From assembly GCF_030272705.1 (NCBI RefSeq), contig NZ_JARFYM010000029.1, forward strand, positions 24,503-88,502: 64,000 bases of DNA. Reading direction: 5' to 3'. Source of the stretch: Rhizobium mayense (GTDB taxonomy: Bacteria; Pseudomonadota; Alphaproteobacteria; Rhizobiales; Rhizobiaceae). Under the pieces are notes generated by a model. The model was not told the DNA's origin, ran no database searches, and worked only from the letters and a program-made list of their open reading frames with translations. Each line of letters begins with the position of its first letter. The first letter of the stretch is position 1. The position numbers and the translations under genes were made by a program. Below are positions 9,188 to 16,767 of this stretch, one piece after another.

Positions 9188-9656
9188 TGTGGGGCATTGG
9201 AGTAACAAAAGCAAGCCGCCAATCGATGGGCGGCTTAAAACAACGCGGTAATGAGGGGTGGGCCCCAATGCCTGCGACTTTGATCGCATTCGCGCATTTG
9301 GCACGAATAACATGAGGAGAAATATTGTTGAGACATGGAATCAAAGTCGATGCCCCGGACTTTCGTTCATTGATCTAGGTCTAACTGACTTTGATATCAA
9401 ATCTGGTTTCGATGAGAGGAGCAACGACGCATTCCCTTGAACGAATCCTACCCTGGAAGAGAACAACAAAGGCGGCGTGCGAGAGCATGCCGCGTTTGAA
9501 TATTCCGTCGCCCGGTCGATTGCAAAAACGGCCCGTTGATTTCGCGGGTTTTTCGAAGCATCGAACAGGAACACTTAAGTTTGCCGAGGACAACACCATT
9601 CGCGCGGAGGTTCTTGCCGGCACGGGAAAATTCTATCATCCATGAAAGGCCATCGA
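9188..9656. other. Long leader between nod box and dioxygenase-like gene
   Basis: About 470 bases with only short frames and no convincing ribosome site or known motif. A TTGGCAC at about 9299 lacks a matching -12 element. Either a long untranslated leader or a decayed first gene. Confidence 0.4.
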
Positions 9657-10622
9657 ATGCTCAGTTCCGCAAACTCCAATCCGAAGGACCTCGAAACGAT
9701 CGCGCGCAACGGCGGCGTATTTCGCCGCATCGCGTCCCGAATTCCAACCTATCTGACGGATATGCGAGAGAACCCGGCCTGGCTCCCAATGTTCCTGCTG
9801 GCGCGCACGATGCCGTTGCGCAAGGCGCATTGGCTGACCGCAAGACCAGTGCCGCGGCCGGAAAGCCGCAAGCCCTCGATGTTTGGCGATCTCAGCGCAA
9901 AGACGATCGCAGCCGAACTGAGACAAACGGGCATATTTGCCGGCTTGACCCTACCGGCCGCAATTCACGAGGAAATTGCACGTTTTGGACATGAGACGCC
10001 CTGCTTCGGCAATTTCGACCGCCGGCTTGATTTTCTGGCCGGTGACCATACCGAAACCGAGCAATGGCTCGGTCGCACGATACTAAGCGGCCACCATTAC
10101 GAACGGGTTTTACGATGTGACGCCGTCGTTGCCGTTCAGCAAGATCCGCTGCTTCTGGACGTGGCAAGGCATTACCTCGGTGGCAATGCAAGATTGATCA
10201 CCACGCGGACGTGGTGGAGCTTTCCAACAAAAAAAGCCTCGGATGCGGATCTGAGCCGCGCTTCCTTCAAGTTTCACTTCGATCTTGATGATTGGCGAAT
10301 GCTGAAGTTTTTCTTTTATCTTTCCGACGTCGATGCCGATTCCGGCCCGCATGTCTATGTGCGCGGCAGCCACAACCGTCGGCGTTTGAAGCATCAATTG
10401 ACGCTGCTCGTCGGCCATCCGGCGCATGAGGTTCTGGATTTCTATGGCGAAGAAAATGCCATCACTTTGACCGGCAAAGCGGGTTCTGGCTTCGTCGAGG
10501 ATCCCTTCGGATTTCATATGGGCACCTTGGCAAAACAGAGGCCGCGGTTGATGATGGAGGTCGGATTTGGCGTCTCGAAACCATCAAAGCGCCGCTTCCA
10601 TGGAGAACCGGTTCTTCGCTAG
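9657..10622 (+). CDS. Phytanoyl-CoA dioxygenase-like Fe(II)/2-oxoglutarate enzyme
   Basis: Probably a non-haem iron oxygenase of the PhyH superfamily. The HxD motif is in FKFHFDLDDW and a distal His lies in DPFGFHMGT, close to KQRPRLMMEVGFG, where the 2-oxoglutarate-binding Arg is expected. The product is about 321 aa, within the family range. The N-terminal 80 residues are Arg/Pro-rich and not part of the fold. The start at 9657 has AAAGG upstream; an ATG at 9642 is possible. It stands alone on plus, 470 bases after a good nod box, so a flavonoid-induced role is inferred, perhaps hydroxylating an acyl chain or a small molecule. The substrate is unknown. Confidence 0.72.
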   Translation: MLSSANSNPKDLETIARNGGVFRRIASRIPTYLTDMRENPAWLPMFLLARTMPLRKAHWLTARPVPRPESRKPSMFGDLSAKTIAAELRQTGIFAGLTLPAAIHEEIARFGHETPCFGNFDRRLDFLAGDHTETEQWLGRTILSGHHYERVLRCDAVVAVQQDPLLLDVARHYLGGNARLITTRTWWSFPTKKASDADLSRASFKFHFDLDDWRMLKFFFYLSDVDADSGPHVYVRGSHNRRRLKHQLTLLVGHPAHEVLDFYGEENAITLTGKAGSGFVEDPFGFHMGTLAKQRPRLMMEVGFGVSKPSKRRFHGEPVLR

Positions 10623-10967
10623 ACCAGCAGCCGTTCAGGCGCCGATCCAGTTCTGATCGACCCAATGTCGGACAGCTTAACTGGAATGCACTGCGACCGT
10701 CATATCTGGCGGTCGAGGCCTTGCAATCCCCCTCCCCGGCCGCGCATTCGCTGTGTCTTAGGTCGGGGCGGAGTTGAAGGAAACGTCTAAGGGCCCACTC
10801 CGGCTGCTTCTGAGCGTATTGTCTCACTTTCAAAAGCGAAATTGACGTGTCGCCGCGTGTTACCAACTCCGGCGCGGGCGAAAATGTCCGAGTAAGGGAT
10901 GTCGGGCGATCATGCGACAAGGCGCCTTCGAGGGAAGTGATGCAATTAAGTGCAGACGCCTGCTTCA
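10623..10967. other. Gene-less stretch
   Basis: Between the dioxygenase-like gene and an amidohydrolase fragment. Frames here run antisense or are short; no motif was recognised. It may hold unrecognisable remains of the amidohydrolase gene. Confidence 0.4.
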
Positions 10968-11240
10968 TTACGGTCTGGTCTTGCAACTTTTGCAGCACAC
11001 CGTCATGACGGCGCCGAAAATTGCCCACGCGGTCGCGGCCACGACATGCGCGTAACAATCGATCGGGCATGGCATGACGAAGCGTCCTGCTGCGTCGAGG
11101 ACGTGGGCGCCTGGCGGCGCGTTTACTGGCTCTCCGACTTCGACAATACGTCCATCCGCCAGCAGAGCATCGACCGGATGCGCAGCGCGGTCCGCGCTCC
11201 CATCCATGATGGCAGCATTGGGAATAATGATTGGCGGCAT
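10968..11240 (-). pseudogene. Amidohydrolase N-terminal fragment
   Basis: The frame begins like the composite domain of metal-dependent amidohydrolases: PPIIIPNAAIMDG, then ALLADGRIVEVGE, then HVLDAAGRFVMPCPIDCYAH. In intact members the last block is VMPGLIDCHAH, whose His pair binds metal; here only the second His remains. The frame then departs from the family and ends after about 90 codons, while full enzymes have 400 or more. A truncated remnant is the best reading. It lies downstream of, and on the same strand as, the prolyl oligopeptidase. Confidence 0.6.
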
Positions 11241-11379
11241 TGCACGTCCCCATGGTTTTGACGCTGAAAGGACCGATCGCGTCCAGAACGCCAGGCACTT
11301 TCCTGAGGAAGCATGCTTGAGCATAGCCTATTCAGATCGGATACACGGAGAAAGGGGCCTCGCCTTACTTAAGGATCTC

Positions 11380-11538
11380 TCAAACCTCAGCCGCCGGCGC
11401 GGGCACATCGCAGAGAAGACAGGACAATTGACGGCGATGCCAATTTCGTTGAACCATGCTGCAATCCAGGAAGCCGGTCTCGTTCACAGACTTGTAAAGC
11501 GCCGTTATCTTGGCCGAACGGCCGACTACATCGCTCAT
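11380..11538 (-). CDS. Candidate 52-residue protein
   Basis: A short ATG frame 50 bases after the prolyl oligopeptidase stop, on the same strand. A GGAGG lies 14 bases before the start, rather far. The product has three Cys, with CLLCDVPAPAAEV at its C-terminus. No known family is recognised. It is listed because of its position in a possible peptide/peptidase operon; it could be a chance frame. Confidence 0.3.
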   Translation of the reverse strand: MSDVVGRSAKITALYKSVNETGFLDCSMVQRNWHRRQLSCLLCDVPAPAAEV

Positions 11539-11588
11539 GACCAAGGCACTTGCCTCCGATTTAGGTCGATCGTTCCTCGAAGCGGACG

Positions 11589-13664
11589 CTATAGAAAACC
11601 GATTGCATCGCGAAGGAAACTATAACCCAGGGCAATGAAGGCCGCCCGCTCGCGATTGTTCGGGCCGGGGGCATGACCGCCGACCTCAGCTTCGTAGAAG
11701 TAGGCAGGGCAGCCGAGTGCCTGCAGCTTTGCAGCCATCTTACGTGCGTGCCCCGGATGGACGCGGTCGTCCCGTCTCCTGGTGGCGAGCAGGATGGGCG
11801 GGTAGGATCGCTCTGCTTCGGCTGTGTGATAGGCAGACATTTGACTGAGAAAGGCCCAATCCTCCGGCTTGTCGGGATCACCCTTTTCGTCGATCCAGCT
11901 CGCACCGGCGAGGAGCTTCGTGTAACGACGCAGGTCGAGAACTGGAACGGTGCAGGAGAGCGCGCCGAAACGCTCGGGATATCGGGTCAGCATGTTGGCG
12001 ATCAGGAGGCCGCCATTTGAACCGCCCTGGGCGGCGATCCGCTCTGGGCGTGTGACACCCCGGCGCACCAGGTCGGCAGCCACGGCGGCGAAATCGTCAT
12101 GGGCAAGACGCCTGCCGGCCCTTCGTCCAGCCTCGTGCCAGCGTGTACCGAACTCGCCGCCGCCGCGGATGTTGGCCACCACGCTCGTGCCGCCGGGTTC
12201 GAGCCACAGCTTGCCTATCGCGGAGTTGTAGTCGGGCAGAACCGATTTGCCGTATCCGCCATATGCGGTGAGGTGAACCGGCGCCTCTCCATTTGCGTTC
12301 TCCGGGCCGACCTGTGTATAGGGAATCATCTCACCATCCGTCGAAACCGCCTCGTGACGCGTGACCACCAGGCCGGATGCGTCGAAATTCTCTGGATCGC
12401 GTTTCAGGACCACGGGCGCGCCGAGACTCGCCGCCCCGTTGATATTGAACAAGAGAAGCTGCGCTGGCGTCACCGGATCTTCGGCCGAAACGAGGACTTC
12501 TCCATTACGCTCGTGAACTTCCGCATCGAACGGCCAGGCTCGAACGGTCGTCGCTTCGGGCATGGTGTCCAAGGTTCGACGCGTCCAGTCCCGTCGTCCG
12601 GGCGTGAACATATCGAAGCGCGGGATGAGATTGTCGAGGAGAGATACGACGAGCTTTGCGTCATTCCAGAAGAAGGACTGCAGGGCGCACCCGCTGCCAG
12701 GTTCAAAGAGCGTGGTAAAGCTGCGCGCGCCAGCGATGAACGAGGATAGGGAGATGCCGATCAGCGCGTCAGCTGCGTGGGTCGTTCCTGCGACCGTCCA
12801 TGCGTTACGCAACTTCACCGCAAGCCAATCACCGAAGACGTCCCAGCTAGCATCTCGAGGAAGATCGATCTGTGTCTTCGGACCGCTCCTGTCGCCGATC
12901 CAGCCGATTGCATCGAAAAAGGCGCGTCGCTCGGTGAACCAAACGCGTTCGCTCGCCGCGGTGCGATCCAGATGGCCGAATACGAGCATGGAATCGGAAC
13001 TCGCCTCGAAGATAACCGGCGCGGTGAGCGGATCTGCGCCACGCCTCCATAATCGCACGGTGCGCGCATAGCCGGAGCGCGTGGCCATGCCATCGCCAAG
13101 AGCACTGGAAAGCAGAAGAGTGTCGCGATCGAGCCAGGCGATGTGGCCTTTGGCCTCCGGCAGATTGAAGCCGTCGGGGACGAGGCTTCGTGCGGTTAGA
13201 TCGTACTCGCGATGCACGACCGCATCGCCGCCACCGAGCGACAGGCGAATGACGGCTCTTTCACGTCTTCCGGGTTCGACCGAGGCGCCGCCCCAAATCC
13301 AGTCCTTTCCTTCGGTCTTGGCAAGGGCATCCACGTCGAGAACGATCTCCCACTCCGGCTTTGCCGTTAAGTAGGCGGCAAGCGTTGTTCTGCGCCACAA
13401 ACCTCCCGGGTTTTCGGCATCTCGCCAGAAATTGTAGAGATATTTGTCGCGGCGCACGACCCAGGCAATCCTGTCAGGACGGTCGAAAATTCCTGTGAGC
13501 ACGTCGCGGTCTCCTTCGAACCGCGGCCCGCCAAAGCGTGCCAGCGTTCGCGCCGATTGCTCGGTGACCCAAATCAAGGCCTTCTCGCCATCGATGTCTT
13601 CCAGCCAGAGATAAGGGTCGTCATCGGGAGCATTCAGCGTCGGGCGAGGATCGATAACAGTCAT
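11589..13664 (-). CDS. Prolyl oligopeptidase family serine peptidase (S9)
   Basis: Cytosolic peptidase of family S9A, normally cleaving after proline in peptides up to about 30 residues. The N-terminal DDPYLWLEDIDGEKAL block and a long propeller-like middle part precede the alpha/beta-hydrolase domain. The catalytic triad is visible: Ser549 in QGGSNGG, Asp633 in RRDDRVHPG and His664 in VGGHAPG. The start at 13664 (MTVIDPRPTLNAPDDDP) has GGAG upstream and gives 691 aa, typical; the open frame upstream lacks family similarity. No signal peptide. Homologous genes are, from memory, present on the NGR234 symbiotic plasmid. The nearest promoter-like signal upstream is the NifA/sigma-54 site at 14321, so symbiotic expression is possible. 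Confidence 0.9.
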   Translation of the reverse strand: MTVIDPRPTLNAPDDDPYLWLEDIDGEKALIWVTEQSARTLARFGGPRFEGDRDVLTGIFDRPDRIAWVVRRDKYLYNFWRDAENPGGLWRRTTLAAYLTAKPEWEIVLDVDALAKTEGKDWIWGGASVEPGRRERAVIRLSLGGGDAVVHREYDLTARSLVPDGFNLPEAKGHIAWLDRDTLLLSSALGDGMATRSGYARTVRLWRRGADPLTAPVIFEASSDSMLVFGHLDRTAASERVWFTERRAFFDAIGWIGDRSGPKTQIDLPRDASWDVFGDWLAVKLRNAWTVAGTTHAADALIGISLSSFIAGARSFTTLFEPGSGCALQSFFWNDAKLVVSLLDNLIPRFDMFTPGRRDWTRRTLDTMPEATTVRAWPFDAEVHERNGEVLVSAEDPVTPAQLLLFNINGAASLGAPVVLKRDPENFDASGLVVTRHEAVSTDGEMIPYTQVGPENANGEAPVHLTAYGGYGKSVLPDYNSAIGKLWLEPGGTSVVANIRGGGEFGTRWHEAGRRAGRRLAHDDFAAVAADLVRRGVTRPERIAAQGGSNGGLLIANMLTRYPERFGALSCTVPVLDLRRYTKLLAGASWIDEKGDPDKPEDWAFLSQMSAYHTAEAERSYPPILLATRRRDDRVHPGHARKMAAKLQALGCPAYFYEAEVGGHAPGPNNRERAAFIALGYSFLRDAIGFL

Positions 13665-14127
13665 ATGCGAACAACTCCAAATCGAGAAGAATTTCGTGGT
13701 GCGAGGAAGCGGTAAACTTGTGATGGCGGGCACCCGCCAGACGATCTGTCCGGGGATGGTCTTGTCTCCGCTTGCTTTTGCGTTGCTGAGCCTCCCGCGT
13801 TGAGAACGTGGTGGCAAACAAGCGGCTGTTTTTGGCCCACCGAATGAATTTCGCCCTGCCGGAAATCGTTATCACTAGATGGCCGCTAGGCGATGATCCT
13901 GGCGAACCATACATTCGCCGGATCGCCTTAGCCTGGGCTCCCGGAAAGCCCGCACGGAACTTGCCCCTCCCCTCGCCTCCTCCAAGGAGAAGGCCCGGCT
14001 AGCGGCAGCGGAGAAAGGCGCGGCCTGCAAGTTGACCTGTGAAGGGCTGGTTGCCGCCGTCGAATCTTGTCCAGCGAACGCGAACGTACGGCAAGCACAT
14101 GTTCATCGAAATTCAACCTGAGGCCCA
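13665..14127. other. Untranslated or unassigned stretch upstream of S9 peptidase
   Basis: Frames here carry no recognisable domain. Around 13965-14030 a GC-rich segment translates to an Arg/Pro-rich string of the kind produced by intergenic repeats. No terminator was recognised between the 38-codon ORF and the peptidase. Confidence 0.35.
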
Positions 14128-14244
14128 TTAGCGGCCGGCGCCAAGCGGTTGTGAGAATTGTCGCCAACTTGAGCAATTGAGCGTTCCGATGCCAGGCGCT
14201 ACCTGCCTTTCCGGCCGAATGCGGATCTGCGCCAGACTTGGCAT
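14128..14244 (-). CDS. Candidate 38-residue peptide behind a NifA/sigma-54 promoter
   Basis: An ATG frame whose start is preceded by GGAGAGGAAAGCC, a strong ribosome site. It begins about 77 bases downstream of a sigma-54 promoter, the right place for a first gene. The product starts MPSLAQIRIRPERQVAPG, is basic, and has one Cys and three Trp/Phe-type residues in a C-terminal NCSSWRQFSQPLG segment. No family is recognised. A longer overlapping frame (13928-14284) lacks a ribosome site. Next gene on the strand is a prolyl oligopeptidase, so a processed peptide is conceivable but only inferred. Confidence 0.5.
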   Translation of the reverse strand: MPSLAQIRIRPERQVAPGIGTLNCSSWRQFSQPLGAGR

Positions 14245-14320
14245 GATGGCTTTCCTCTCCGTTCTGTGGCATCGATGTCGTCACAGGTCGGCCGTTCCTA
14301 CCACCTCCCGACAGAGGAAC

Positions 14321-14336
14321 TTCAAAAGCCGTGCCA
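14321..14336 (-). promoter_or_regulatory. Sigma-54 promoter facing the 38-codon ORF
   Basis: Minus strand TGGCAC, five bases, TTGAA: same elements as the nifH promoter of this window. Paired with the NifA-type site at 14411. Confidence 0.75.
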
Positions 14337-14410
14337 GCTCGGCAAAGAGCGTGGATGACCTGATAATCAAAGGCTTAGGCGTGGCTGCGCCAGCTCGCCG
14401 AACAAGTCCG

Positions 14411-14426
14411 TGTCGCGGACGGAACA
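14411..14426. promoter_or_regulatory. NifA upstream activator site, shared
   Basis: Exact TGT-N10-ACA (TGT CGCGGACGGA ACA), 75 bases from the minus promoter and 175 bases from the plus promoter. It can serve both. Confidence 0.8.
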
Positions 14427-14601
14427 AACCCGACGTCCGCTTCCCTGGACCAAACAACAACCATCACGAAGTCTTGCGGCTTCAGGCGAGGCAAACCGGT
14501 TTCATTAGAGTCTGGTAATCCCATCGACCAACTAGGAAGTGGTAAGACCGTGGAGCAGCTGTCACGGCCGCGGGAGGCCGTGTCCTGGTTGGTGTGCTGG
14601 T

Positions 14602-14617
14602 TGGCATGCTGTTTGCT
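14602..14617 (+). promoter_or_regulatory. Sigma-54 promoter of the Ntn-hydrolase gene
   Basis: TGGCAT, five bases, TTGCT: a full match to the -24/-12 consensus. It ends about 95 bases before the ATG at 14713. Confidence 0.82.
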
Positions 14618-14712
14618 GGTTGAGCCTGAGGCAGCGAATGCGGCATATCCTGGTCGGCTGCTAATGGCGCATTGGATTTTATAAAAAGAGCCGACGTGAG
14701 GAGCAGCCGCGG

Positions 14713-15258
14713 ATGACATGTATTGTCGGTTTAGTCAGCGACGCATCCGTTCATATCGGGGGCGATAGCGCTGGCGTGGCCGGCTATTCGCTTACCGTCC
14801 GAGCCGATCGCAAGGTGTTCCGCAAGCAGGACTTTCTCTTCGGATTTACCTCTTCGTTTAGAATGGGCCAGCTATTGGCACATTCCTTCAAGCCACCCAA
14901 AAGACACCCCGAAACGGATGTGTACGCCTTTATGGTGACGGAGTTCGTCAACGCGCTCCGCCAATGCCTGAAAGATGGTGGCTACGCACGGCGGCAGAAC
15001 GATGCCGAGCTCGGCGGCACCTTCCTCGTCGGCTATGCCGGAAGGCTTTTCAGGATCGATGACGATTATCAGGTTGGCGAGGCGATCGATGGCTTTGACG
15101 CCTGCGGATGCGGTCAGCAAATTGCACTGGGCGCGCTCTTTGCATCGTCAAGCTCTCCGCCCCGCGATAGGTTGGAAATGGCTCTCAACGCGGCTGAGCG
15201 TTTTTCCGCTGGGGTGCGCGGCCCGTTTCACTTCGAGACTCTGGGGCTGGCTGACTGA
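14713..15258 (+). CDS. Ntn-hydrolase (proteasome-like) family protein
   Basis: The product (181 aa) begins MTCIVGLVSDASVHIGGDSA, as in small bacterial proteins with the N-terminal nucleophile hydrolase fold: Thr2 would become the nucleophile after Met removal, and GGDSAG and KVF occupy the expected early strands. Later blocks LGGTFLVGYAGRLFRIDDDY and GCGQQIALGAL also fit a proteasome-beta-like layout. No signal peptide. A GAGGAG ribosome site precedes the ATG. It sits alone behind a near-perfect sigma-54 promoter and a NifA site, so it should be made in nitrogen-fixing bacteroids. Substrate unknown; peptidase or amidase activity is inferred from fold only. Confidence 0.7.
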   Translation: MTCIVGLVSDASVHIGGDSAGVAGYSLTVRADRKVFRKQDFLFGFTSSFRMGQLLAHSFKPPKRHPETDVYAFMVTEFVNALRQCLKDGGYARRQNDAELGGTFLVGYAGRLFRIDDDYQVGEAIDGFDACGCGQQIALGALFASSSSPPRDRLEMALNAAERFSAGVRGPFHFETLGLAD

Positions 15259-15441
15259 GGTCGACACCGCGGTCCAAGTTGCAACAATTTATCGTGGCGA
15301 ATTCGCCAAAGTCTAGCTTGCGGTCTCCCGAGGCCAGAACCAGGTATCGTCAACGAGGCCCGCTCGCGCGGCGTAGGGTCGATTTCAGTCATGGTCCGAA
15401 CGACCCATCATCAGAAATTACAGCCTAATCTCGGGAAGCGT

Positions 15442-16506
15442 CTATTCCGTCATCCCGGGCGCGTGACCGAGCGATTTGTTGACCGCCGGAATGATTTTGT
15501 CTCCCCAGAGCTCTATTTGCCGCAGCATCGTCTGATGATCGAAATCGCCCAATTGGCAATGCACTGCGATCTGGGATGGCTTCAGCACACTGATCTCTTC
15601 CAGCAGGCGATCGATCACCCGATCCACACTGCCGACCGGCAGATTGTCGCGCATAGTCTGAAACGACAGATCCTGTTGCGTTGGGGTTTCCTGCAGCAGA
15701 TAGCCGTCCTCGCTCTGCTGGCGGCGCTGATGAAGCGCTTCGGATAGCCGGCGCTGGAAACGGGCGTTATCGAGATAGCTGTTGATCTCCGTCTCGTTGT
15801 CGCTGGCATAACAACAACGCAACAGCGATATCTTGGCGTCCGTAACGTCCTTATTTTTTGAGAGCGCTGCTTTCTCGATGCTTTCGCGCAACGTGCTCAA
15901 AGCATCCAAGCCGTCGTGGAATGCTGTGACGAAGAGATTGTGTCCCTCGCGATAAGCCCGGCCCATGCTGTATCCGGACGCCGCAGCGATCCAGATCGGA
16001 GGGGTCGGCTTCTGGACGGTCCGCACCGAAATCGCCGTGGGAGGTATCTTTATATATTGGCCGTCGTGCTCAAAGATCTTTTGCTTGAGGCCCTTAAGAA
16101 GGACGTCCAGGTATTCCGAACAAACAGCGGGCGCCGCATCGATATCGACACCGAAGCGCTCGAACTCGAACTGCTGATATCCGGAGCCGACGCCAAGCTC
16201 AAGGCGACCGCTCGAAACGATATCGGCGAAGCCGATCTCGGAAAGCAGACGCTGCGGTTGATAGAGCGGCAGGACGCAGACACCGGTGCCGAGGCGGATG
16301 GAGTTCGTCCGGCCGGCGCAATGCGCTACCATCATCAAGGGCGATGGAACCAGGCTATAGTTGTTGAAGTGGTGCTCGGCAAACCACGCGGTGTTGAAGC
16401 CAGCCTGTTCCGAAAGGACCGCCTGTTCGATTGAGTTGCGGATGACACTCTCGGACGATTGATGATAGCCACGCTGGGAGGCAAGGATGAATGTCGCAAA
16501 TTCCAT
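15442..16506 (-). CDS. Luciferase-like flavin-dependent monooxygenase (LLM class)
   Basis: A 354-aa TIM-barrel flavoenzyme using reduced FMN (or F420-like flavin) and oxygen. The family pattern is clear: ATFILASQRG start, SEQAGFNTAWFAEHHF, VAHCAGRTNSIRLGTGVCVLP, the SGRLELGVGSGY loop, and PPIWIAAASGYSMGRA. The ATG at 16506 follows GAGGAAAC. It is the last gene of a minus-strand set: SnoaL-like, tandem SDR, small protein, monooxygenase. Related genes are, from memory, on the NGR234 symbiotic plasmid (the y4v/y4w group). Substrate not known; an oxidative step in a small-molecule pathway is inferred. Confidence 0.88.
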   Translation of the reverse strand: MEFATFILASQRGYHQSSESVIRNSIEQAVLSEQAGFNTAWFAEHHFNNYSLVPSPLMMVAHCAGRTNSIRLGTGVCVLPLYQPQRLLSEIGFADIVSSGRLELGVGSGYQQFEFERFGVDIDAAPAVCSEYLDVLLKGLKQKIFEHDGQYIKIPPTAISVRTVQKPTPPIWIAAASGYSMGRAYREGHNLFVTAFHDGLDALSTLRESIEKAALSKNKDVTDAKISLLRCCYASDNETEINSYLDNARFQRRLSEALHQRRQQSEDGYLLQETPTQQDLSFQTMRDNLPVGSVDRVIDRLLEEISVLKPSQIAVHCQLGDFDHQTMLRQIELWGDKIIPAVNKSLGHAPGMTE

Positions 16507-16711
16507 AGCGTTTCCTCATTGAGGTTGGGCCCGTCAGGGAATGGCCGGCGGGCGCGCGAATTGTCCTTGGCCTTGATGCCGATTCCCTTTTTTCGGTATT
16601 CGAGGTTTCGAGGGAAATTTGCTTGCCATTCGCCAGTCGCCGGCGCTCCTTAAAACTGTCGTCTTCGATGACCCTCCGCACGCTGTCTGGCGCACGGTGG
16701 ATCTTCATTTT
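16355..16711 (-). CDS. Candidate small protein between SDR and monooxygenase
   Basis: An ATG at 16711 is preceded by AAGGAG with ideal spacing, one of the best ribosome sites in the window. The frame encodes 118 residues starting MKIHRAPDSVRRVIEDD, basic and hydrophilic, with no recognised domain. The last 150 bases overlap the monooxygenase gene in another frame, which is unusual; the true protein could be shorter if a frameshift has removed its stop. The position between two biosynthetic-type genes suggests a partner or substrate peptide, which is inference only. Confidence 0.45.
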   Translation of the reverse strand, partial: KMKIHRAPDSVRRVIEDDSFKERRRLANGKQISLETSNTEKRESASRPRTIRAPAGHSLTGPTSMRKRYGICDIHPCLPAWLSSIVRECHPQLNRTGGPFGTGWLQHRVVCRAPLQQL

Positions 16712-16767
16712 TCGATCTCCTTGAATGTTCCTGATCGCGAGAGAATCCCATATCGTCAAAACGAGGT

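Noticed and set aside
9299..9315. TTGGCAC resembling a -24 element upstream of the dioxygenase-like gene
   Set aside because: The -12 position reads ACATG, and GG-to-GC spacing is not kept.
10462..11298. 278-codon minus-strand frame overlapping the amidohydrolase stub
   Set aside because: Low-complexity Arg/Cys-rich translation in a different phase; no start signal; the stub in the other frame has family similarity.
13928..14284. 118-codon minus frame overlapping the 38-codon ORF
   Set aside because: No ribosome site; its second half is an Arg/Pro-rich string typical of intergenic repeats.
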